Assembly: GCF_031312595.1 (NCBI RefSeq)
Contig: NZ_CP133592.1
Span: 806,001 to 870,000, forward strand
Reading direction: 5' to 3'
Length of the DNA: 64,000 nucleotides
Source of the DNA: Methanolobus sediminis
GTDB lineage: Archaea > Halobacteriota > Methanosarcinia > Methanosarcinales > Methanosarcinaceae
Shown piece by piece: positions 17,731-25,785 of this stretch. A program made the position numbers and the translations under genes. The notes below the pieces were generated by a model, which worked only from the letters and a program-made list of their open reading frames with translations, ran no database searches and was not told where the DNA came from. The stretch's first letter is position 1, and every line of letters begins with the position of its first letter.

Positions 17731-19956
17731 TTATTTTTTGGTACGTCTGTAACGCTTTCCATCAGGATTTCCTAGCTGCAACTTCACCTTCTCGTAGTAA
17801 TCTCTGTTCCTGTAACCAACTACTCCGATAGCTACCAAACCGATAAGCCCAATGATTAGCAGGAATGGGAATGATGAACTTTCCTTTTGTGGGAGAGCAG
17901 CTCCTGAGTCCAATGGAGATGCGTCATTATCTTCTGTAGACTTCAATTGTTCTATATCCACTGAAGTTGCTTCAATCTTCTCAGCTGAAGCCTCTGTGGT
18001 AAGTGTGGATGGATCTACACTTGATATTGCAAACGGAGAGAATCCGGGTGTTGTGGAAGTGAAGTAGTAGTAGTATTCATCCTCTCCTGTTGCTTCTGTT
18101 GAAAGTGTATCCCATTCACCACTGTTGTACCTACAGAGTGTGATGAACGATACATCGATATTATTCTCTTCTACCCAGATCTTTTCAACCTTAAAGTTGA
18201 TGACACGGTCACCTATTACATCGTCTCCCAGATTAGAATCGATGTAAATGTTCATGTTCTGGTAAACATCACCTGGTGCTGCAGACTTTACCTGAGAGGA
18301 AGTATCCTTCAATACTTCGATAACTGCCTTGACCTGTCCACCATTGAGCTCAGATGTAAAGCTCAGGGAAACTATGTTGTTGTTCTCCTCGTAGAAGGAG
18401 AATACCGTTTCAACATCCCTTACTACAGACTTCAGGGTATAGTCCTTGAAATCGATGTTATCAAAGTCTTCACCGGAGGTCAAAGCTCCGCCTCCGCCTC
18501 CTCCGCCACCACTGCTGCTGCTTGAGCTAGAAGTTGTCTCGACTGAACTAACTACAACTTCTACTGTTGCTGTGTAACCACCAGTGTTTGCATAGCCTTC
18601 TGGAATATCACTCAATGTAGCAGTGAAAGTATAGGTTCCTGCAGTATCAGGATCATAAATGTCAGTATCAACCCAGTCACTTACATTTACGGTTACAGCA
18701 CCAGAGTTAGCTGTGACATTTGCTGGCAAGACTACTGCTACTTCTGCTGCATCGGCATAGGTTGCTGAACCTGCTGTACCTGCACTAACATCACTTATTG
18801 AATCAAATGAGGTGATCTCTACAAGTGCTGCAACCACGAAGGTTACATCAAATGATCCACTGACACTTTGATCAGCTGTCACTGTAACGGTTGCAGTATA
18901 ACTTCCAACAGCCAATCCGTCATTAGGTACAACTGTGAACGTTGTAAAGGTTGTGGAATCGTCCAGTGTTGTAGCTACGGGTTGTGTTACTGTGAAATCA
19001 GAAGAATTGACGCCGCTAAGTGCAACAACAAGGCTTGTAATGTCACCGGTTCCGGTCCTTGTAATATTGACAGTAGTTGGAGTCTCTGATGCATAACCGG
19101 CAGTAACTGAACCAAGATCTACAGTACCACTTGCATTCAAGTTTATAGTGTAGGTTGGTGCTGCTGCTGCAACCACGAAGGTTACATCAAATGATCCACT
19201 GACACTTTGATCAGCTGTCACTGTAACGGTTGCAGTATAACTTCCAACAGCCAATCCGTCATTAGGTACAACTGTGAACGTTGTAAAGGTTGTGGAATCG
19301 TCCAGTGTTGTAGCTACGGGTTGTGTTACTGTGAAATCAGAAGAATTGACGCCGCTAAGTGCAACAACAAGGCTTGTAATGTCACCGGTTCCGGTCCTTG
19401 TAATATTGACAGTAGTTGGAGTCTCTGATGCATAACCGGCAGTAACTGAACCAAGATCTACAGTACCACTTGCATTCAAGTTTATAGTGTAGGTTGGTGC
19501 TGCTGCTGCAACCACGAAGGTTACATCAAATGATCCACTGACACTTTGATCAGCTGTCACTGTAACGGTTGCAGTATAACTTCCAACAGCCAATCCGTCA
19601 TTAGGTACAACTGTGAACGTTGTAAAGGTTGTGGAATCGTCCAGTGTTGTAGCTACGGGTTGTGTTACTGTGAAATCAGAAGAATTGACGCCGCTAAGTG
19701 CAACAACAAGGCTTGTAATGTCACCGGTTCCGGTCCTTGTAATATTGACAGTAGTTGGAGTCTCTGATGCATAACCGGCAGTAACTGAACCAAGATCTAC
19801 AGTACCACTTGCATTCAAGTTTATAGTGTAGGTTGGTGCTGCTGCACTTGCTACTAGCACTGGGTTAAATATCGATAAAACTATGGAGATCGACAAAAGT
19901 ACCCTTATATAATTCAATACCCCGTTTTCCTTACTGTTTTTAATAAAGGGATGCAT
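17731..19956 (-). CDS. surface protein with three identical Ig-like repeats and PGF-pre-PGF domain
   Basis: This 741-residue protein has a signal peptide (residues about 13-38), three copies of a 113-residue beta-rich repeat (starting AAAPTYTINLNASGTVDLGS), a bacterial Ig-like domain (PF07532-type, VEITSFDSISDVSAGTAG), a Ser/Gly-rich linker, a PGF-pre-PGF domain ending STTPGFSPFAI, one membrane segment and a basic tail NPDGKRYRRTKK. It is likely a cell-surface or S-layer-associated protein anchored by its C-terminal helix. I chose the ATG at 19956, which follows GGGTGAG, over one 27 codons upstream. The tail and PGF-pre-PGF region match those of the downstream frameshifted gene, so the pair arose by duplication. 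Confidence 0.88.
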   Translation of the reverse strand: MHPFIKNSKENGVLNYIRVLLSISIVLSIFNPVLVASAAAPTYTINLNASGTVDLGSVTAGYASETPTTVNITRTGTGDITSLVVALSGVNSSDFTVTQPVATTLDDSTTFTTFTVVPNDGLAVGSYTATVTVTADQSVSGSFDVTFVVAAAAPTYTINLNASGTVDLGSVTAGYASETPTTVNITRTGTGDITSLVVALSGVNSSDFTVTQPVATTLDDSTTFTTFTVVPNDGLAVGSYTATVTVTADQSVSGSFDVTFVVAAAAPTYTINLNASGTVDLGSVTAGYASETPTTVNITRTGTGDITSLVVALSGVNSSDFTVTQPVATTLDDSTTFTTFTVVPNDGLAVGSYTATVTVTADQSVSGSFDVTFVVAALVEITSFDSISDVSAGTAGSATYADAAEVAVVLPANVTANSGAVTVNVSDWVDTDIYDPDTAGTYTFTATLSDIPEGYANTGGYTATVEVVVSSVETTSSSSSSSGGGGGGGGALTSGEDFDNIDFKDYTLKSVVRDVETVFSFYEENNNIVSLSFTSELNGGQVKAVIEVLKDTSSQVKSAAPGDVYQNMNIYIDSNLGDDVIGDRVINFKVEKIWVEENNIDVSFITLCRYNSGEWDTLSTEATGEDEYYYYFTSTTPGFSPFAISSVDPSTLTTEASAEKIEATSVDIEQLKSTEDNDASPLDSGAALPQKESSSFPFLLIIGLIGLVAIGVVGYRNRDYYEKVKLQLGNPDGKRYRRTKK
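18827..19845. repeat. three tandem 339-bp repeats within surface protein gene
   Basis: Three consecutive 339-bp units (about 18827-19165, 19166-19504 and 19505-19843) look identical at the nucleotide level, including an antisense open frame that recurs unchanged three times. Each unit encodes 113 residues. Identity at silent positions points to very recent amplification or ongoing gene conversion; copy number may vary between isolates or be mis-assembled. Confidence 0.95.
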
Positions 19957-20324
19957 ACTCTCACCCTTGAATATATCTGCGATCTGAGTCCGATATATCA
20001 TATATTTATTTTGAGCTGCATACAACCACAAATACAACTACGTCTATTGCTTTTACGGACATACAGTTGTATCACTGATGCCCCACATTACTCCACGTTT
20101 ATCAATATATCCTGATATATTATAAAAGTATTCAATATCTGCGTTTTTATAAATAAAACCATATTATTATACTATATAATTATATACTAGTATTTTATAG
20201 AATTGAATACATCAGTGACGTATTGACAACTATGACATAATCAATGTAATGATAGATAAGAATGGTGATTCAAAAAATATATCTATAATGTACATGTTAC
20301 ACCAGCCACCTATTATTAATAGAG

Positions 20325-22085
20325 ATGAAATATTTGGATGAAAAAACAGCCTTCCAAAAATTCAAGCAGAATATAGTTCAGTGGTTGCATACAGAGTCAC
20401 TGATATCTAACACGCTTGCGATGATCATAGGAATCCTGACAGGGCTTGCAATTGTTTTCTATGATACACTGCTGGAGATCGGTCACACCGCCTTCTTTGG
20501 AACAGTTTCATCCTCACCGCGATATTTCATTATTCTTTTGCCTGCAATCGGAGGACTCATTGTAGGGCTTATTGCCCATTATACTATCAATACCAGAAGA
20601 TACGACATAGAAGAGATCATTGAGGCAACTGCCCTGCGTGGCGGCAGAATGTCAGTTCGTAATGCTTTTCTTGAAGTATTGGCATCCATCATATCCATCG
20701 GGTCAGGCGGATCAGCCGGAAAAGAAGCACCCGTTGTTCTTGCAGGTTCAGGAATAGGATCTGCTCTTGCCGAAACACTGCATATCCACGGAAACAGAGT
20801 AAAGATACTCATCGGATGTGGTGCCGCAAGTAGTATTGCCGCAGCATATAATGCCCCTCTTGCAGGTGTTGTCTTTGTCGTAGAAGTGATTCTTGGTGAA
20901 CTGGAAGCAAGCAGTTTCATACCAATTGTGGTATCAGCAGTATTTGCTACAATCGTTTCAAGTCTTGTTTTTGGTGCCGAGAATATAGGGGTTGCAACAT
21001 ACGAATTCGTTGATCCTTCCCATGAATTTGTACTCTATCTCCTGCTTGGAATTTTAGCAGGCCTTACATCCGCACTGCTGATGCGTACCCTTTTCAGCAT
21101 ACATCAAATATTTGACTCCCTGCAGATGCATCCGGTGATTAAACCCGCATTTGGCGGACTACTGGTAGGATTTATCGGGTTTTTCTATCCACAGGTGTTC
21201 GGTGTCGGATATGATGTGATCACAGATGCCCTCAATGGTAATCTCGCATTACAAGTAATGTTCCTGCTGATATTTTTAAAGATAATTGCTTTTTCATTCA
21301 CCATGGGCTCCGGCGGATCAGGAGGATCCATTGTACCTGCTCTTTTTGTAGGAGCAATGATGGGAGGAAGCTATGGATCAATAGTTCATGGATTATTCCC
21401 GCAAGTCACGGCAGAATCCGGAGCATACGCACTTGTTGGAATGGGAGCTGTCTTTGCAGGAACCAGTAGAGCACCGCTAACCTCCATTCTTATCCTCTTC
21501 GAACTTACAAGGGACTATAATATGATACTGCCAATCATGCTGGCATGTGTCGTCAGTAATGTCATATCCAGTTCCATTAATTCAGAATCCATATTTACAG
21601 AAGGACTCCGTCGTAGAGGATTTACCATCAGGAAAGGAAGAGAAGTTGACATTATGGAAGCACTGCTTGTTAAGGATGCAATGAAACATAACGTACAGAC
21701 TGTGTCCGAGAACAAGAATGTAGGTGCGCTCATCGCACTTATGCAGTCAAGCAGACATGCGGGCTTCCCTGTACTTGACTCCAATGGACAACTTTCCGGA
21801 ATTGTAACTCTTAAGGATGTCAGAGATAAAGTCGGCCATGACGAACTGGAAAAAACTATCACAGAAATATGCACCAAAGATGTTGCAATAGCTTATCAGG
21901 ACGAAACACTGAATACTGTACTAAAACGACTTGCTGCAAAAGATATAGGCAGACTCCCGGTGGTATCAAGATCAGATAGCACTAAATTGCTGGGAATCAT
22001 CACCCGCAGTGACATAGTCAAACTATATGACAAAAAGATACTGGACAAAGTCCAGAGAATTCAGAAAATGAACCCGGATCAGTAA
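20325..22085 (+). CDS. ClC-family chloride channel/antiporter with CBS domains
   Basis: This 586-residue protein has a ClC membrane domain (residues about 25-420) and a C-terminal CBS pair (about 445-570). Filter motifs are GSGGSAGKEAPVV, with Glu134 at the gating-glutamate position, and GSGGSGGSIVPALFVGAMMG. The canonical GREGP is GKEAP here. The CBS region (VKDAMKHNVQTV, AGFPVLDSNGQLSGIVTLKDV, LGIITRSDIVKLYD) probably binds adenine nucleotides and regulates gating. Whether it is a channel or a Cl-/H+ antiporter cannot be told. The ATG at 20325 follows a long AT-rich region and only a short AGAG motif. It is divergent from the surface-protein genes. Confidence 0.93.
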   Translation: MKYLDEKTAFQKFKQNIVQWLHTESLISNTLAMIIGILTGLAIVFYDTLLEIGHTAFFGTVSSSPRYFIILLPAIGGLIVGLIAHYTINTRRYDIEEIIEATALRGGRMSVRNAFLEVLASIISIGSGGSAGKEAPVVLAGSGIGSALAETLHIHGNRVKILIGCGAASSIAAAYNAPLAGVVFVVEVILGELEASSFIPIVVSAVFATIVSSLVFGAENIGVATYEFVDPSHEFVLYLLLGILAGLTSALLMRTLFSIHQIFDSLQMHPVIKPAFGGLLVGFIGFFYPQVFGVGYDVITDALNGNLALQVMFLLIFLKIIAFSFTMGSGGSGGSIVPALFVGAMMGGSYGSIVHGLFPQVTAESGAYALVGMGAVFAGTSRAPLTSILILFELTRDYNMILPIMLACVVSNVISSSINSESIFTEGLRRRGFTIRKGREVDIMEALLVKDAMKHNVQTVSENKNVGALIALMQSSRHAGFPVLDSNGQLSGIVTLKDVRDKVGHDELEKTITEICTKDVAIAYQDETLNTVLKRLAAKDIGRLPVVSRSDSTKLLGIITRSDIVKLYDKKILDKVQRIQKMNPDQ

Positions 22086-22103
22086 ATCATTTGCTGAAGA
22101 AAA

Positions 22104-22128
22104 AATCCAGGAATGGATTCCGCTTTTT
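22104..22128 (+). terminator. stem-loop terminator after the ClC gene
   Basis: AATCCA-GGAA-TGGATT forms a 6-bp hairpin followed by CCGCTTTTT, 18 bp past the stop codon. Confidence 0.5.
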
Positions 22129-22142
22129 AAACGGATGCATAT

Positions 22143-23435
22143 TTAATTGTCATCAACAATGCGACCCAGGAAATAACCAGGTGTCGCATCATAGATAAGC
22201 ACACGACATGTAATTCCGGGCTGCAAATCGCATTCAGGAATTACAACAGGTTTGTATGACGCAGTTCTTGCCATCATACCTTTCTGCTTTGCAGGTTTAG
22301 ACAGGAAAACTTCCACCTCTTTTCCAATCATTCCTTCGCGGGTAGAAAGCTTCACAGCCTCACACACCTCATGAAGCTCATTGGACCTGTTCACAACAAC
22401 ACGTGAATCTATTTTGCGCATGTCCCATGCCTTTGTATGCGGCCTTGGAGTAAAACGGGAAATATTAACCTTTTCCGGCTTCCATTCTTTTACCCATTCC
22501 ACTGTCTTTTGGAAATCTTCATCCGTCTCACCGGGGTAACCTGCAATAATATCTGTGAAAATAGTCATATCAGAGAATCGTTCCCTGAAAGCCTCGATGA
22601 TAGCATTAGCTTCTGAAATTGAGTGATACCTGTTCATATTCTTCAAAACATCATCTGAAGCAGATTGTATTGGCAGGTGGAGGAATTTGTATATCCTTTC
22701 ATCCTCAAATGCGTCAAGCAGGTCATCAAGAATAGGAATAACTGAGAATGGATTCATCATTCCCACTCGTATCCTGTAGTTACCCGGAATCCTGCATATC
22801 ATTTTCAACAATTGTGGCAATAGAACTTCTTTGTCTGTTCCGTACTGCCCGTTATCCTGTGAAGTCAGCCAGATCTCCCGGCAACCTTCGTCAACTGCTC
22901 TCTGGATATCATCAACGATATCTTCCGGTTCAAATGAAGATAACTTTCCGCGTGCAATGGTCACTATGCAATAAGCACATGCATAATTGCAACCCTGGGA
23001 AAGCTGGCAGATATGAATATTAGGATTGTAACGAATCCTCGGGACACTCTGGAAACCCTCCGGTTCTTCAAGGAAGAGTTTCACGCTGCCGCCTGTCAGT
23101 TCATTGCGTGAAAGGGAATCAAGTACCTGACCTAATCTGGATATCGAATTTACACCCAGTATATGAGCATCAGGGTTCTGGTGCATTATGTCGTCAAGCT
23201 GTACTTCAGGCATGCACCCTGTTACAATGACAGATATTCCTTTTTCACCATATTCCCGAATTTGATGGAGAATTTTCTGCTCTGTACTGTACTTCACAGT
23301 ACATGTGTTGATAACCACCACATCGGCATTGTTCTCAGGGACAAGTTCATGTCCACCGTCCCTGACACTTGCCTTCATAATTTCGGCTGATGCCTGACTG
23401 GCAGAGCAGCCGTATGTAGAAATATGTACTTTCAT
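22143..23435 (-). CDS. tRNA threonylcarbamoyladenosine methylthiotransferase (archaeal MiaB/MtaB-like)
   Basis: This 430-residue radical SAM enzyme most likely adds a methylthio group to t6A37 of tRNA (archaeal/eukaryotic CDKAL1-like branch). The N-terminal domain MKVHISTYGCSASQASAE carries three cluster cysteines (Cys10, then INTCTVK and VTGCMPEV). The radical SAM motif is CNYACAYCIVTIARGK (C-x3-C-x2-C), and a TRAM domain closes the protein (VFLSKPAKQKGMMARTASYKPV). Length is typical. It ends 60 bp from the ClC gene and follows glpX by 21 bp, so the two may be co-transcribed. Two other genes acting on t6A-type modifications (Cgi121 and TrmO) lie within 10 kb. Confidence 0.92.
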   Translation of the reverse strand: MKVHISTYGCSASQASAEIMKASVRDGGHELVPENNADVVVINTCTVKYSTEQKILHQIREYGEKGISVIVTGCMPEVQLDDIMHQNPDAHILGVNSISRLGQVLDSLSRNELTGGSVKLFLEEPEGFQSVPRIRYNPNIHICQLSQGCNYACAYCIVTIARGKLSSFEPEDIVDDIQRAVDEGCREIWLTSQDNGQYGTDKEVLLPQLLKMICRIPGNYRIRVGMMNPFSVIPILDDLLDAFEDERIYKFLHLPIQSASDDVLKNMNRYHSISEANAIIEAFRERFSDMTIFTDIIAGYPGETDEDFQKTVEWVKEWKPEKVNISRFTPRPHTKAWDMRKIDSRVVVNRSNELHEVCEAVKLSTREGMIGKEVEVFLSKPAKQKGMMARTASYKPVVIPECDLQPGITCRVLIYDATPGYFLGRIVDDN

Positions 23436-23456
23436 TTTAAGTTAGTTCAAACCTTA

Positions 23457-24548
23457 TCAGGCCATTCTGAGAGGGTTCTTCTCTTTGTCATGGATATAGA
23501 TAGTGTCGGTAAACTTCACAACACCGGAACTTCCCATAGTAATACTGTGAACCCTGGCATCACCTTCACCAAAAAGACTTACGCCATTGAGCAGAATTCC
23601 CGGAGTTACACCGGTTGCTGAGAATATGATATCTTTTCCAGGAGCCAGTTTCTCAATATCAAGGACATTATTGAGGTTTTCCTCGGTAATTCCCATAGTT
23701 GCAAGCCTTGGCATTTTTTCAGCCTTCTCCTTTTCAATCTCTTCAGGTGTGCCACCATTTGCAACAGTTGGAAGAACAAGTCTTGCAAGCATCTTACCAC
23801 CAAGGATCTTCATTGCTGCAGCAGTCAGGACTGCTTCGCCTGAGCCTCCTGCACCAAGAACCATGTGAATTCCTGAACCACGGATTGCAGTTGCAATTCC
23901 AGGCATAAGGTCACCGTCACTGATAAGATTCACTCTGGCACCGGTCTCTCTAATCTCTTTTATCTTATCCTTGTGTCTTTGCCTGTCAAGGATAACAACA
24001 ACAAGCTCGTCAATATTCCTGTTTAAGGCTTTTGCAACGATCTCAAGATTGCGGATAACAGGTGCATCCAGATCGATCTTTTCATCAGGATGTGTTTTCT
24101 CATATTTGACAACTTCAGGACCGACAACGATCTTATCCATATAGATATCCGGTCCGTGGAAAAGTCCTTCCCTCTCTGCCATAGCCATTACAGCTATTGC
24201 ACCTGGAATACCATCGGCTGCAAGATTTGTTCCTTCGAGTGGATCTACTGCTATATCTACTTCAAGATCACCAACACCTGTACCTACTTCCTCACCGATG
24301 AAAAGCATAGGTGCTTCATCGCGCTCTCCTTCACCGATCTTGATGACACCTTTCATATCGAGACAGTTCAGCATCCTGCGCATGGCTTCAACTGAAACCT
24401 GGTCTGCGTAGTTCTTGTCACCACGGCCCATCTGGTAAGAAGCTGCAATTGCGGCTGCTTCTGTGACATGTAAAAGTCTGGGTAAAAGGGAACTTTCGAT
24501 TGGTCCTGCACATTTTATCAAAGCTTCGGCGGTTTTTGGATGAGGCAT
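23457..24548 (-). CDS. glpX: fructose-1,6-bisphosphatase class II
   Basis: This 363-residue enzyme dephosphorylates fructose 1,6-bisphosphate in gluconeogenesis. GlpX signatures are GVIKIGEGERDEAPML, DIAVDPLEGTNLAADG (metal-binding Asp/Glu), RHKDKIKEIRETGARVNLISDGD and GAGGSGEAVLTAAA. The family is common in bacteria; most archaea rely instead on a bifunctional FBP aldolase/phosphatase, so this gene may have come by transfer. It pairs functionally with the class I aldolase at 39 kb and pgk at 8 kb. The ATG follows GGAAAAGATAATT. Some GlpX proteins also hydrolyse sedoheptulose bisphosphate, so that activity cannot be excluded. Confidence 0.92.
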   Translation of the reverse strand: MPHPKTAEALIKCAGPIESSLLPRLLHVTEAAAIAASYQMGRGDKNYADQVSVEAMRRMLNCLDMKGVIKIGEGERDEAPMLFIGEEVGTGVGDLEVDIAVDPLEGTNLAADGIPGAIAVMAMAEREGLFHGPDIYMDKIVVGPEVVKYEKTHPDEKIDLDAPVIRNLEIVAKALNRNIDELVVVILDRQRHKDKIKEIRETGARVNLISDGDLMPGIATAIRGSGIHMVLGAGGSGEAVLTAAAMKILGGKMLARLVLPTVANGGTPEEIEKEKAEKMPRLATMGITEENLNNVLDIEKLAPGKDIIFSATGVTPGILLNGVSLFGEGDARVHSITMGSSGVVKFTDTIYIHDKEKNPLRMA

Positions 24549-24665
24549 AATTATCTTTTCCTAATCGGTTTCTTTCATGAATGATTGTGTGGCACATGTA
24601 TTAATGTTTACTATATTAGAGTTGCGAGGGCTTCAATACGTTGTCATGATCCGTTTAGAACTCAC

Positions 24666-25175
24666 TTATTTTAAGATATCAACAAGAGCAACCCGTTCCA
24701 GTACTAACAATGGAATACTATCTTTTCCTGTTGCCTTAATTTCCTGTTCAGTAATAGAGAACTGACTTGCAAGAGTTTCATTTTTGCTTTTAGAATAAGC
24801 TACCACATGCTTTTCGTCTACAATCATCCTTAGATCTTGAAGAGTATTTTCGATATTTTCCAGATCACCGAGAACTACAAAGACCACATTCATCTCACCT
24901 TCACGAACACCCATGGAAAATGCTTCTTCTATCTGTCTTTTCCCTGAAGCATACCTCATGATCTCCACGCCAATGTCCCTGGCAACATTTGAACCATTCT
25001 CAACAGCTCTTAAAGCTTTTTCAACTGCAAAAGCGATATGTTCATCACCAGCAACTTTGTCCGCATCCATTGCCTGTACAACAGTGTCATGTGAAGAAGA
25101 AACAGATGCCAGCTCTTTCAAAAAGGCAGGTACATTCCGGATAGATACAGAACCACCAATCGTCTTGAATTCCAT
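24666..25175 (-). CDS. cgi121: KEOPS complex subunit Cgi121
   Basis: This 169-residue protein matches the Cgi121/TPRKB family (PF08617). The central segment VQAMDADKVAGDEHIAFAVE and the helix EIMRYASGKRQIEEAFSMG are characteristic. Cgi121 is a KEOPS subunit that binds the tRNA 3' end and helps deliver tRNA to Kae1 for t6A37 synthesis. The other KEOPS genes are not in this window. No strong ribosome-binding site precedes the ATG, so the transcript may be leaderless. Length is normal for archaeal members. Confidence 0.88.
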   Translation of the reverse strand: MEFKTIGGSVSIRNVPAFLKELASVSSSHDTVVQAMDADKVAGDEHIAFAVEKALRAVENGSNVARDIGVEIMRYASGKRQIEEAFSMGVREGEMNVVFVVLGDLENIENTLQDLRMIVDEKHVVAYSKSKNETLASQFSITEQEIKATGKDSIPLLVLERVALVDILK

Positions 25176-25312
25176 ATTACTGAATACACAGGTAACCGAG
25201 AATAAGCATAACGGTCTGAAAAAAAGAAAAATATTGATTTATATCATATTTTTTGTGCAACTAGTTAACTTTATCACATGTCAGAACTAATAGCAAGGAA
25301 GAGAGGGTATTC

Positions 25313-25459
25313 ATGTACGAACAATTTGTAAATTCCATTGGAGAACGTTTTCGATGCCTTAACTGTGGATACATAATGGAAATCCAAAATTCCTGTCATT
25401 GTTGTGATGATGGAGGAGTAAAGTGTTCTTTTTGTGGAGAACACATGTCTAAACAATAG
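25313..25459 (+). CDS. 48-residue zinc-ribbon protein
   Basis: ATG at 25313 follows a strong GAGAGGG site and opens a 48-codon frame to a TAG. The product has paired cysteines C15-x2-C18 and C38-x2-C41 with an extra C28-x-CC cluster between them, which looks like a zinc ribbon with a second metal site. It lacks any further domain. The ribosome-binding site and cysteine spacing argue that it is real despite its size. Its role is unknown; small zinc ribbons in methanogens are commonly expressed and may bind nucleic acid or partner proteins. Confidence 0.7.
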   Translation: MYEQFVNSIGERFRCLNCGYIMEIQNSCHCCDDGGVKCSFCGEHMSKQ

Positions 25460-25785
25460 TAAATTGATGAGATAAAACCATTATTTTATGTTCAGAAATA
25501 ATCCGGCCGACCTTTGAAAGCACTCTTAAGAGCAGCATAGATTGTCTTTTCCGTGTGTTTTATGTAGGTTGTTATTTATTACCACATCAAACACTACTGA
25601 TAATAAACAATTGAATTTCACCCTGAACTATTATCCAATATCCCGGCACGATTAAAACCCGGAATCCATGGATGCAACTAAGATTTATAGTTTACAGGAT
25701 GAATACAGAAAGTTAATATTTAACCTAATAGAGTAAATATGCTAACTCTTTTGGTTAATTACACCCGGTGTGAGAGGTGCTGACA
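25460..25785. other. intergenic region before leuS
   Basis: No gene is evident. A short minus-strand stretch at about 25507-25570 reads like the tail of a protein (TIYAALKSAFKGRPDYF then stop) but has no intact frame before it. The region presumably holds the leuS promoter; TTAATATTTAACCTAATAGAG near 25713-25735 is AT-rich enough for a TATA box. Confidence 0.4.

Noticed and set aside
18868-19767. Three identical 73-residue cysteine-rich antisense frames
   Set aside because: They recur only because the surface-protein repeat is copied three times; they have no ribosome-binding sites and are shadows.
25507-25570. Transposase or enzyme remnant before leuS
   Set aside because: A short readable stretch ends in a stop, but an in-frame TAA lies about 25 codons upstream and no match could be named.
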